From an uncultured bacterium (GTDB lineage Bacteria > Armatimonadota > Zipacnadia > Zipacnadales > Zipacnadaceae): a stretch of 13,381 bases of DNA. The number at the start of each line of letters is the position of its first letter. Positions within the stretch are counted from its first letter, which is position 1. The DNA lies in assembly GCA_937928475.1 (NCBI GenBank), contig CALFVE010000287.1, positions 1 through 13,381 of the forward strand. Direction: 5' to 3'. The notes beneath the pieces were generated by a model, which ran no database searches, was not told where the DNA came from, and worked only from the letters and a program-made list of their open reading frames with translations. The translations under genes were made by a program, and so were the position numbers. Positions 7,031 to 13,381 of this stretch are shown here, in pieces.

Positions 7031-8323
7031 TCACGAGAGTCGCGCGGCCAGCGTCTCTTCGGCCAGGGCGCGGATCGAGTTCTCGCTCCGCCCGAAAACG
7101 GCGCTGACCAGGGTGTCGTTGAGGGGCTCGGTCCAGTGGCGGGGGATAGCCTCCGCGCCGTGCAGCGCGCCCCAGACCGAGCCGGCGGTGGCCCCGTTGC
7201 AGTCGGTGTCCCAGCCCCCCTGCACCGCCAGGCCCACCGCCGCCGAGAAGTCTTGCTTGGCGTGGAGTAGGGCGATCAGCACCAGCGCGGCGTTGTTGAG
7301 CGTATGCACCGGGTGATAGTGTCCGTACTTTTCTTCCACGCGGTCGCAGGTGCGCTCCCAGTCGCCGTCCAGGGCATACCAGGCCAGACAATCGGCGACC
7401 ATCTCCGCAAAGCGGGAGCGCGCCGGGATGACGCACAGCGCCGCCTCCAGCGCCTCGCCCAGGTCGCGTGTCGCCAGGCACGCCGCAATCAGCGCGGCAA
7501 AGAACATCTCCCCGTAAATCCCGTTGCGCGTGTGCGATATGCAGGCGTCGCGCCAGGCGAACTCCGCAGCCCGCTCGGGCTGCCCCGGGGTCAGGTAGCC
7601 CCACAGGTCCGCCCGGATCTGCGCGCCGATCCATTCCCGATAGGGGTTGAAGAGCAGCGCGGAGTCCGGCGGCTTCATCCCGCAGACCAGGTTGCGGTAA
7701 GCGGCCCGCTCAGCGGTGTATACCTGGTGGTAAGGGAGATACCCGAGCCAGCCTTCGGCCACATGCTCAGGAGTGAACTCCGGGCCCTGCCGCTCCCAGA
7801 TGAGCAGGTTCACCACCGGGTAGTCGGTATCGTCGTCGCGCTCGGCGCGGCGAATATTGCCCCGCAGCAGGGGTGAATCCGGCGGGGCGAAGTTGAGTCC
7901 TTCGGGCGGAGTCAGGGGCGGCAGGTAGTCGCGCAAGGGATAAGCGCCCGCGGTTTCCGCCAGCGCCCGTACCACCGCCCGCCCGGCGCCCTCCACCGGC
8001 TTGCCCAACATGCAGCCCGCGCAGCGTCCCAGCCAGGCGCCGAGGATGCGATCCGGCAGTTGGCTCTCGTTCACAGGCAGGGTTGGCGGCTTTTCCGGGC
8101 GCACCGCAACAATTCTCTCCCAGGTGGAGGGCTCCTCGTACCTCCAGTCCTCGCGGTAGGGCAGCGCGATGCTCTCCGTCCAGAGACGCTCTCCTTCCAC
8201 CTGCGCGTCCGCCGACTCAGCGAACAGCGCCTGCACTGCCTCCGGGTCGCGGCCCTCCTCGCACAGTTGGGTCAGTTCCGCCTCGCGCAGCGCCTGCCAT
8301 TCCGCTTCGGGCATAAGGAGCAT
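7031..8323 (-). CDS. ADP-ribosylglycohydrolase (DraG/ARH) family protein
   Basis: This is a 430-residue cytoplasmic protein. The family fold starts near residue 90 with DRILGAWLGRCAGCMLGKPV. The metal-binding signatures are present: ERDDDTDY (161-168; D164, D165 and D167 candidates) and GGWDTDCNGATAGSVWGAL (369-387; D372 and D374). GIYGEMFFAALIAA (268-281) also fits. Known members remove ADP-ribose from proteins or act on related N-glycosidic bonds with two Mg or Mn ions, but many bacterial homologues in sugar loci have unknown substrates. The first 88 or so residues are an extension not found in the short DraG enzymes. The start is uncertain: ATG at 8321-8323 or ATG at 8312-8314, neither with a well-placed binding site (a GAGG lies about 12 nt before the first). 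It sits 60 bases after the ceramidase-like gene, probably in the same transcript. A nucleoside or glycoside hydrolase role in sugar catabolism is my inference. Confidence 0.88.
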   Translation of the reverse strand: MLLMPEAEWQALREAELTQLCEEGRDPEAVQALFAESADAQVEGERLWTESIALPYREDWRYEEPSTWERIVAVRPEKPPTLPVNESQLPDRILGAWLGRCAGCMLGKPVEGAGRAVVRALAETAGAYPLRDYLPPLTPPEGLNFAPPDSPLLRGNIRRAERDDDTDYPVVNLLIWERQGPEFTPEHVAEGWLGYLPYHQVYTAERAAYRNLVCGMKPPDSALLFNPYREWIGAQIRADLWGYLTPGQPERAAEFAWRDACISHTRNGIYGEMFFAALIAACLATRDLGEALEAALCVIPARSRFAEMVADCLAWYALDGDWERTCDRVEEKYGHYHPVHTLNNAALVLIALLHAKQDFSAAVGLAVQGGWDTDCNGATAGSVWGALHGAEAIPRHWTEPLNDTLVSAVFGRSENSIRALAEETLAARLS

Positions 8324-8383
8324 TCCGGCATCATACCTCAGGTTGAGTCGCGGGCGATAGCCGCCAGTGACCTGCCGCGCCCT

Positions 8384-9782
8384 TCACTCACCGCTCACTG
8401 CCTCCAGGACCTCCCGCGCCTTCGCCACCACCTGCTCCGCCGTGTCCTCCGCCAGTTTGCTGCTCCGGGCCAGGCGCGTTTCGTAGCCGCCCTCGGCGAA
8501 GGCTTGGCGAGTGGGCAGATACCCCTCCCAGCCGTTGGCCAGTTCCACGACGGCGGTAGTGGGGAAGGGCGAGTTGGCCTCAATGGTCAGGCCGATCTCC
8601 GCGAAGACCTCAGCAGGAATCCCCACCAAGGCCGTCGGGCCCAGGCGCAGAGCCTGAATCTCCATCTCCACCTCGTGTTCGTCGGCCTGTGCTAGATGCC
8701 AGGCCTCGTAGTCATAGACTTCTTCCTCGCCTCGTGGCCAGCCGGGACGCCCATCGGCGAGGGCCGCCTTGGCTCGGGCGAGCCGCTCCGGCTCCGGCTG
8801 TCGCACCCCGGCGCTGAGCGAAGCGTGCGCCTCTGCGAGGGTCCAGTCCTCGCAGAAGTCCAGGCGCGGCAGCAGGTTGAGCGTGGCCTGTGCGAGGGTC
8901 AGCCCCGTCTTGCGAGTCGCCTGGTCGTTGCGAGCACGAGGGGGCGGAGGAGCCACCCCCACGCCGCGGGCGACCTCCCGCTTGCCGCCCAGCACGTCCC
9001 AGTGGTTGAGGTCCCCGCAGGCTCCGTTCAGGAACAGCACCACCGCCTCCGGCCCCAGCGCCTCCTGCAGGGCCTGGCTCAGATAGCCGACGAAGTCCGC
9101 CGAGAGGAGCGGCTCGCCGCCCTCAATGGTACAGGCGTGCAGGGCATAGTTGATCACCAGCGCCGGAGCCCTGCTGTGCGCCGGGCGAAAGGCGAAGAGC
9201 CGCATCTCCGGATTCACCGGCCCCGCCGGACGCAGCGCCTCCGGATTACCGATCCCCGGATTGGTGCGCACGCTTCCGTCCCTCATCCAGTACCGCCGAT
9301 TGAATTGCAGGCCCGGCACCTGCACTGTCCCCACACCCAGCCCCGCCGGTCTCGCTCGTGAACGCGCCTCCCGGAGCGCTTGAGCGCACCAGCCGACCAG
9401 TCTCGCTAGGTAGGCCTCATCCCCGGTTGCTCTGAAAGGCCGTCGCCGAGGGCGGGCCGTGATGGGTATGCGTCGCTGCCACGAACACTCGCTCGCCGGG
9501 AATCTCCGCCTCTCGCTGCGCGGCCTCGCGGATCGCCAGCACCGTGTCGCGATGCAGGGCGACGCAATCCACCGAGAGCAGCGCCAGTGGCTCTTCGGCC
9601 TCCATCACCAGCGCCCGAGCCAGGAGGTCGTCGTGTACCCCGCAGGCTTTTCTGTCGGCCAGGCCGCCCGGCATGGAGGAACCCAGCGCCGGATTGATCA
9701 CGACGGCTGCGGCGCCGACCAGGGGCGTATGCATCGGTCGGAGGCCCTCCCCTGCCCTGTATCGGATCGCTTCCCTGCTCAT
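8384..9782 (-). pseudogene. Neutral ceramidase-like hydrolase, copy 1, interrupted by a +1 frameshift
   Basis: This is a homologue of the neutral/alkaline non-lysosomal ceramidase N-terminal domain. The original protein would have 465 residues starting MSREAIRYRAGEG at ATG 9780-9782, with GAGGGG 6 nt upstream. The N-terminal frame runs through AATHTHHGPPSATAF (F116) and then hits TGA at 9417-9419. The other frame picks up FRATGDEAYLARLVGWC and continues through VQVPGLQFNRRYW to TGA at 8384-8386. One extra T in the TTT run at 9435-9437 explains the break. The total of 1399 nt is exactly one over a multiple of three. Copy 2 shows the intact join as GAFRTAGDEGY. Motifs match copy 2: HTH (metal), HACTIEG and NGACGDLNHWD. 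There is no signal peptide. A gene caller would report pieces near 9417-9782 and 8384-9334. It may be truly inactive or a sequence error; the downstream coding sequence is otherwise well preserved, which favours error or very recent damage. Confidence 0.85.
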
Positions 9783-9788
9783 CGCTGA

Positions 9789-9794
9789 CCCCTC
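9789..9794 (-). promoter_or_regulatory. Ribosome binding site of ceramidase-like copy 1, overlapping the stop codon of copy 2
   Basis: GAGGGG on the minus strand lies 6 nt before the ATG at 9780-9782. Its first two bases are also part of the TGA stop (9793-9795) of the upstream paralogue. The 10-nt gene spacing and this overlap suggest translational coupling. Confidence 0.6.
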
Positions 9795-11187
9795 ACGACT
9801 CCCGGCTAACGACCCCCAACATCTCCACTGCTTTCGCCACCACGGCCTCGCCTGTTTCCGGCGCCAGTTTGCTGCTGCGAGCCAGCATGATCTCGTAGCC
9901 GCCTTCGGCAAAGGCCCGCGTCGTCGCAAGATACCCCTCGCAGCCGTTGGCCAGTTCCACCACCAGCGTATGCGGAAGCGGCGAGTGAGCCTGAATCAGC
10001 TGCCCCAGCTCGGTGAAGACCTCGTTGGGAATCCCCACCAGGCCCACTCGCCCCAGGCGCAGCGCCTGAATCTCCAGGTCCACCTCGGTCTCGCCTGATT
10101 CAAACAGACGCAGGGCCTCCAGGTCGTAAAGTTCCTCCGCGTTCATCTCCTCCGGCGGCTTGGCAGCGCGCACCGCCCGGGCGCGCTCCAACTGCTCGGG
10201 CGGCGCTTGGCGCACCGCCGCCGTGACCACGCCGTGCGCCTCGGCCACCGTCCAGTCCGAGGTGAACTCCAGGCTGGGGAGCAAGTCCAGCGCCGCCTGG
10301 CCCAACGTGCGTCCGGCCCGAGGAGTGAACTCTTTCTCGCGGGCTACCTCCATGAACAGGTCGTGGGTGACCTCCGCCGGCTTCTCCCCGCCCAGCACGT
10401 CCAGGTGGTTGATGTCCCCGCAGCAGCCGTTGAGGAAGAAGGTAACGGTGTCCTCGCCCAGCGCCTCGCGAACCGTCTCGCTGAGGTAGTGCGGGAAATC
10501 AGCGTGAATCTCCGTCCCGCCCACCGTGTCCAGGTGCAACCCGAAGTTCACCACCAGGGCCAGCGGCGCCTCCCCCTGAGGTGGGCGCGCCTTGCTCCCC
10601 TCGCCTGCAAGGAGAGGGGTCGGGGGTGAGGCCGCCCGCCGGAACACCAGCAGCCCCATCTCCGGGTTGACCGGCCCGGCCGGACGCACCACCTCCGGAT
10701 TGGCAATCCCGGGGTTGGTGCGCACCGTTCCGTCCTTCATCCAATAGCGTCGGTTGAACTGCAAGCCCGGCACCAGCACCGAGCCGAAGCCCATCTCGGC
10801 GGGAACCGCCCGCCGCTGGGCCTGCGCCAGAGCCTCGAGCGACCACTGCACCAGCCGGTCCCGGTAGCCCTCGTCGCCGGCGGTGCGGAAGGCTCCCCAG
10901 ACCGGCCCGCCGGTATGCGTGTGGGTGGCGTGCACGAAGACGCGCTCTCCCGGTATCCCCAGTTCCCTCTCGGCCGTCTGGCGGATGGCCAGGACCAGCG
11001 GCCGCGGTGCGGCGATGGCGTCCAGGGCCAAGATCGCCAGCGGCAAGTCGGCCTCAATAACCAGCGCCTTGGCCAGCAAGTCCGTCCGGATCCCGGTGAC
11101 CTTGCGGTCCTCGAAGTAGCCCGGGATAGAGGCTCCCAGGGGGGGATTGATGACCGCGGTGGCGGCGCCCACTTTCGGGTCTGCCAT
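9793..11187 (-). CDS. Neutral ceramidase-like hydrolase, copy 2
   Basis: This 464-residue protein is related to the neutral/alkaline non-lysosomal ceramidase N-terminal domain. Known ceramidases are zinc amidases that cut the amide bond of ceramide. Likely metal ligands are in HATHTHTGG (86-94) and FGLHLDTVGG (215-224). The segment FLNGCCGDINHLD (251-263) corresponds to the GDVSPN region of true ceramidases but has Asn where the key Ser would be, as in many bacterial relatives of unknown substrate. There is no signal peptide, so it is probably cytoplasmic. The start ATG 11185-11187 has AAAGGA with a 6-nt gap; a 13-residue longer frame from 11226 lacks a binding site. Residues 187-206 (SPPTPLLAGEGS and the following residues) are absent from copy 1 and come from a palindromic repeat. 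It is followed after 10 nt by copy 1, so the pair is a tandem duplication. Ceramide is not a safe substrate call. Confidence 0.87.
   Translation of the reverse strand: MADPKVGAATAVINPPLGASIPGYFEDRKVTGIRTDLLAKALVIEADLPLAILALDAIAAPRPLVLAIRQTAERELGIPGERVFVHATHTHTGGPVWGAFRTAGDEGYRDRLVQWSLEALAQAQRRAVPAEMGFGSVLVPGLQFNRRYWMKDGTVRTNPGIANPEVVRPAGPVNPEMGLLVFRRAASPPTPLLAGEGSKARPPQGEAPLALVVNFGLHLDTVGGTEIHADFPHYLSETVREALGEDTVTFFLNGCCGDINHLDVLGGEKPAEVTHDLFMEVAREKEFTPRAGRTLGQAALDLLPSLEFTSDWTVAEAHGVVTAAVRQAPPEQLERARAVRAAKPPEEMNAEELYDLEALRLFESGETEVDLEIQALRLGRVGLVGIPNEVFTELGQLIQAHSPLPHTLVVELANGCEGYLATTRAFAEGGYEIMLARSSKLAPETGEAVVAKAVEMLGVVSRES
10573..10630. repeat. Palindromic dispersed repeat inserted in ceramidase-like copy 2
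   Basis: The core is an inverted repeat: CCCCTC (10597-10602) pairs with GAGGGG (10614-10619) and continues inward with two more pairs around the loop TGCAA, giving 8 of 9 paired bases. The flanks are C- and G-rich. On the minus strand it reads in frame as SPPTPLLAGEGS; in another frame it reads LTPDPSPCRRGE. Both peptides are ones I associate with short palindromic repeats scattered through many bacterial genomes. Copy 1 lacks the segment: it reads RPAHSRAPALVINY where this copy has about 19 more residues. The outer limits are estimated from that protein alignment. Confidence 0.75.
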
Positions 11188-11193
11188 AGTTGA

Positions 11194-11199
11194 TCCTTT
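11194..11199 (-). promoter_or_regulatory. Ribosome binding site of ceramidase-like copy 2
   Basis: AAAGGA on the minus strand lies 6 nt before the ATG at 11185-11187. It decides the start against the longer frame that begins at 11226. Confidence 0.6.
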
Positions 11200-11265
11200 C
11201 ACTCGCAGCGGGTAGGCCCCCGACACTGGTGGGGGTAGGCTACGTGCCGGAACCCGGCCGCCCGG

Positions 11266-12645
11266 TTACAGCGGAATGAAGCAAGTCGCCCCCAGCACGC
11301 CATGCGCATTGCCGGTGCCGGGGTTGTTCACCGGCGGCGGAGCGCCGAGGTCGTTGTACCAGGGCTCTTCGGCGGCGGTGTCGTGCGTGCGGGCGTACTG
11401 GTAGGCCTCCAGCATGGAAACGAAGCCGTCGCCGCTAGTGTCCGCCGTCACGCTGTCCCCCGTGTCCGGGGTGGTGCCGCGCAAGGCCGCCAGGAAGTGA
11501 TATTCGAACATATCGTAGGTGTAGCTGTTGGTGGCCGGGTCCTTGCGCGCCCAGGAGGGCTGGCCCTCGTTGGCGGCGGACATGATTACCCGGCGCGGCC
11601 CGAGCAGATCGCTGATAAAACCACCGCTGAAGCACTGCTCCATCTGCACGACTATGCGATGGTAATGAGTAATCTTATTCACTTCGGTGGCGAACTCGTC
11701 GTCGGTGATCTTTTCTCCCCACAGGTTGAGCGTCTCGTCAATTCCCAGGGTATCGGTCTTGTCGCCGTCGCCGTTGATATCGAGGTTGTAGGTCGCCTCC
11801 GAAAGAGCGTCAGCCTCGTCGCCGCTCGTGTCCACCACTCCGCCGTACATCCCGGCAGGATGAGCGGCGTCTATGGGAGCACGCGCAAAGCCGCCGCCGT
11901 GGTCGGTGCTCATGATCAGCAGGGTGTCACCGTCTCGCATCTGCTCGGCCAGCGCATTGAAAACGGTGGCGAGGTTGGCTTTAGTGGCGGAGAAGTCCAC
12001 GGTCATGCCGGCATCGCGGGCTACCCCGTCCGCGTACACGACATAGATGTTGGCGTCAGTGTAGCCGGCGTCCTTGAGCAGTTGGTAGAGGCACTTGGTC
12101 TCGTTCCAGTAGCGGACGTGGTTATTGGCCGCGTTTATGCCGCCGGCAATCAGGACGGCGTAGCGAAGGCGGAGAACGTAGCGGATGATGGGGTAGCGGC
12201 TGAGGCGGCGCACGGGCTGTGGGGGAGTAGAAAGGGCGAGGCGCGAGGCGGTGGCGGGGGTGAGCACCGGCTCGAGCACCGCGGTGGCACCTTGTGTGTG
12301 CGGTGGGTCGGCGCCGGTGGGCCGCCGCACCAGTACGCGCAGCTGTACCAGGTCCCCGGAGCGGACTCCGACCGGCAGCCTACCGACCAGCAACTGGTAG
12401 GAGTCGGGGGGCAAAGGGAGGTTCAGCGCCACGCGGCTGTAGTCGTCCAATAGCATGGGCACCGAACCGTCATAGTAGTAGCCCACGACCGTGGTCTGAC
12501 GCCCTATCAGTTCCAGCAAGCGAGGGCCCGCCAGACGGCTGAGGTTGGGTCGCAACAGTGTCGGGCCTGGTGCCTGCTGCGCTGCCAGCGGCACCAGCAT
12601 CGTCCAGAGCAAACCGACGACGACAGTTGTCCAAACGCGCTTCAT
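11266..12645 (-). CDS. Secreted C13/caspase-like cysteine peptidase with EF-hand-like loops
   Basis: This protein has 459 residues. A signal peptide (about 1-22; VVVGLLWTMLVPLAAQQ) shows export. Residues about 25-150 form an unidentified N-terminal region rich in Leu, Pro and Arg. The peptidase domain begins with RYAVLIAGGINAANNHVRYW (161-180), a first strand and helix like legumain (C13, clan CD). The catalytic dyad is visible: H249 in STDHGGG (246-252) and C338 in QMEQCFSGGF (334-343), each after a hydrophobic strand as in clan CD. Two calcium-loop-like segments are present: DINGDGDKTD (289-298), between His and Cys, and DTSGDGFVSMLE (402-413), resembling EF-hand or dockerin loops. The start is ATG 12643-12645, with AAGGGAG about 11 nt upstream, which is long. 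An in-frame extension to 13035 antisenses other coding sequence and was rejected. Substrate and specificity are unknown; it may be activated by calcium or by self-cleavage. It sits between the LarA-family gene and the ceramidase-like pair. Confidence 0.85.
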   Translation of the reverse strand: MKRVWTTVVVGLLWTMLVPLAAQQAPGPTLLRPNLSRLAGPRLLELIGRQTTVVGYYYDGSVPMLLDDYSRVALNLPLPPDSYQLLVGRLPVGVRSGDLVQLRVLVRRPTGADPPHTQGATAVLEPVLTPATASRLALSTPPQPVRRLSRYPIIRYVLRLRYAVLIAGGINAANNHVRYWNETKCLYQLLKDAGYTDANIYVVYADGVARDAGMTVDFSATKANLATVFNALAEQMRDGDTLLIMSTDHGGGFARAPIDAAHPAGMYGGVVDTSGDEADALSEATYNLDINGDGDKTDTLGIDETLNLWGEKITDDEFATEVNKITHYHRIVVQMEQCFSGGFISDLLGPRRVIMSAANEGQPSWARKDPATNSYTYDMFEYHFLAALRGTTPDTGDSVTADTSGDGFVSMLEAYQYARTHDTAAEEPWYNDLGAPPPVNNPGTGNAHGVLGATCFIPL

Positions 12646-12681
12646 CTGACACCACGCTCCCTTCGCATATGGGGGCATCCA

Positions 12682-12716
12682 GGCAGGGCAGAGAGCGACT
12701 CTCGCCGTAGCCTGCC
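12682..12716. other. Imperfect hairpin between the LarA-family and peptidase genes
   Basis: GGCAGG (12682-12687) can pair with CCTGCC (12711-12716). Inside it, GAGAG (12691-12695) pairs with CTCTC (12699-12703) around CGA. It lies just after the stop codon of the LarA-family gene. There is no T-run on either strand next to it, so it is a weak candidate for an intrinsic terminator or an mRNA-processing structure. Confidence 0.3.
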
Positions 12717-12737
12717 CCTGTGCCTCGGCGGCACCGA

Positions 12738-13381
12738 TCACGCCATCATCTCCTCCACGGAGTGCTCCGCTACGTACTCCCCGCGCAGGCAGGGCAGCAC
12801 ATACGGCCCCTCCGGGATGACCGCGATACTCGCCTCGGGGCCCAGGTCTTCCAGCGCCCGCTGCACGCCTGCCTCCACGGTCTCGATCGGCTCCACGAAT
12901 AGTTGCCGCTGAATCTCCGGGTCCAGAGTCGAGAAGTTCAGCAGGTGGTGCTCCCGCCGCACCTGCTCGATCTGGTGCAGCCCCCAGCCGTCCACCGAGT
13001 GCGCCCCGCCTCCCGCCAGGGCCTCGCGTACCCACCGGTGGCAGTCCTCCACCGACAGCATCAAGTCGGCGAACTCCGGATTGCCCAGCCCCTCGCAGTT
13101 TTCTTGGGCGACGATGACATATCCGCCGGGCCGGCAGATCTTGCCGCCCACGGCAATCGCCTTCAGCCCCTGGTAGAAGACCCGGTCCAGAGGATACCCC
13201 GCGTTGGAGGTGATGACGATGTCGGCCGGCTCTTCCAGCACCACCTTGGCCGCCCGCTCGGCCTCGCGCATCGCCGCCATTTGCACTGCCCGGGTCTCCC
13301 CGGCCCAGAGGCCGGTAACCCGGCGAGGCTCGTCCAGCGTGCAGGCCAGGGCAAAATCCGCGCCGCCCGCCAGGTGGTAGG
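12738..13381 (-). CDS. larA: Nickel-pincer lactate racemase family protein (LarA), C-terminal part (5' end outside window)
   Basis: About 213 codons of the C-terminal portion are present, entering from the right edge and ending at TGA 12738-12740. The translation opens YHLAGGADFALACTLDEPRR and includes GLWAGETRAVQ. It then contains DIVITSNAGYPLDRVFYQGLKAI, which is (with a break after GYPLD) the signature region of LarA; the Gln and Lys in YQGLK (codons near 13170 and 13161) match the substrate-binding Gln and Lys of the characterised lactate racemase. Known LarA interconverts D- and L-lactate using a nickel pincer nucleotide. Close relatives act on other alpha-hydroxy acids, so the substrate cannot be fixed. 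The N-terminal domain with the nickel-ligand histidine and the cofactor lysine is outside the window. No cofactor-assembly genes (larB, larC, larE) are seen here. The gene is upstream of, and on the same strand as, the peptidase gene. Confidence 0.87.
   Translation of the reverse strand, partial: YHLAGGADFALACTLDEPRRVTGLWAGETRAVQMAAMREAERAAKVVLEEPADIVITSNAGYPLDRVFYQGLKAIAVGGKICRPGGYVIVAQENCEGLGNPEFADLMLSVEDCHRWVREALAGGGAHSVDGWGLHQIEQVRREHHLLNFSTLDPEIQRQLFVEPIETVEAGVQRALEDLGPEASIAVIPEGPYVLPCLRGEYVAEHSVEEMMA

Noticed and set aside
6822..7634. 270-codon minus-strand frame reaching into the DraG-family gene
   Set aside because: Its upstream two thirds is an out-of-frame reading of the DraG gene with Arg/Gly/Ala-rich low-complexity sequence. 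Only the last 56 codons, with their own binding site, look real.
11217..11235. CCCCC/GGGGG inverted repeat after the peptidase gene
   Set aside because: The stem is short with a 9-base loop and no T-run; it could slow transcription, but nothing supports a terminator.

Overview
The window is GC-rich and gene-dense. It looks like chromosomal DNA from an environmental bacterium with strong Shine-Dalgarno signals, secreted glycoside hydrolases and LarA, DraG and ceramidase-like enzymes. That mix is common in Armatimonadota and Planctomycetota-like lineages, but there is no rRNA or other marker gene, so the taxon is only a guess. Every gene except the first partial one is on the minus strand. No tRNA, CRISPR array or transposase was seen, and no stretch longer than 300 bases lacks a gene.

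Left end (1-1199): a restriction-modification cassette, visibly less GC-rich than the rest. The 3' end of a D12-class adenine methyltransferase (+) meets, tail to tail with no spacer, a NotI-type restriction endonuclease (-). The endonuclease is broken near its C-terminus by an in-frame TGA where Trp is expected and by a one-base deletion in a G run. Both fall inside clearly homologous sequence, so the original 310-residue protein can be read through them.

Middle (1272-8323, transcribed right to left): a DraG-type ADP-ribosylglycohydrolase homologue, a 56-residue helical protein of unknown function, a 1037-residue secreted multidomain TIM-barrel protein with a C-terminal glutamine-amidotransferase-like fold, a 459-residue secreted TIM-barrel hydrolase, and a xylose-isomerase-like sugar-phosphate isomerase/epimerase. 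This resembles a carbohydrate-use locus: two exported hydrolases and one cytoplasmic sugar enzyme. It has no visible transporter or regulator.

Right (8384-13381): tandem neutral-ceramidase-like paralogues, a secreted C13/caspase-like cysteine peptidase with two EF-hand-like loops, and the C-terminal half of a nickel-pincer lactate racemase family protein (LarA). The downstream ceramidase-like copy (8384-9782) carries a one-base insertion. The upstream copy (9793-11187) holds a palindromic dispersed repeat read in frame as extra protein. The two copies are 10 nt apart, and the stop codon of the first lies in the ribosome binding site of the second.

Most notable are the decaying NotI-type/D12 cassette, the repeat coded into a ceramidase-like protein, and the unusual active-site signature of the ceramidase-like pair. 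I found no clear sign of a wholly new defence or genetic system. The frameshifts could be biological or sequencing errors, since both are in homopolymer runs.
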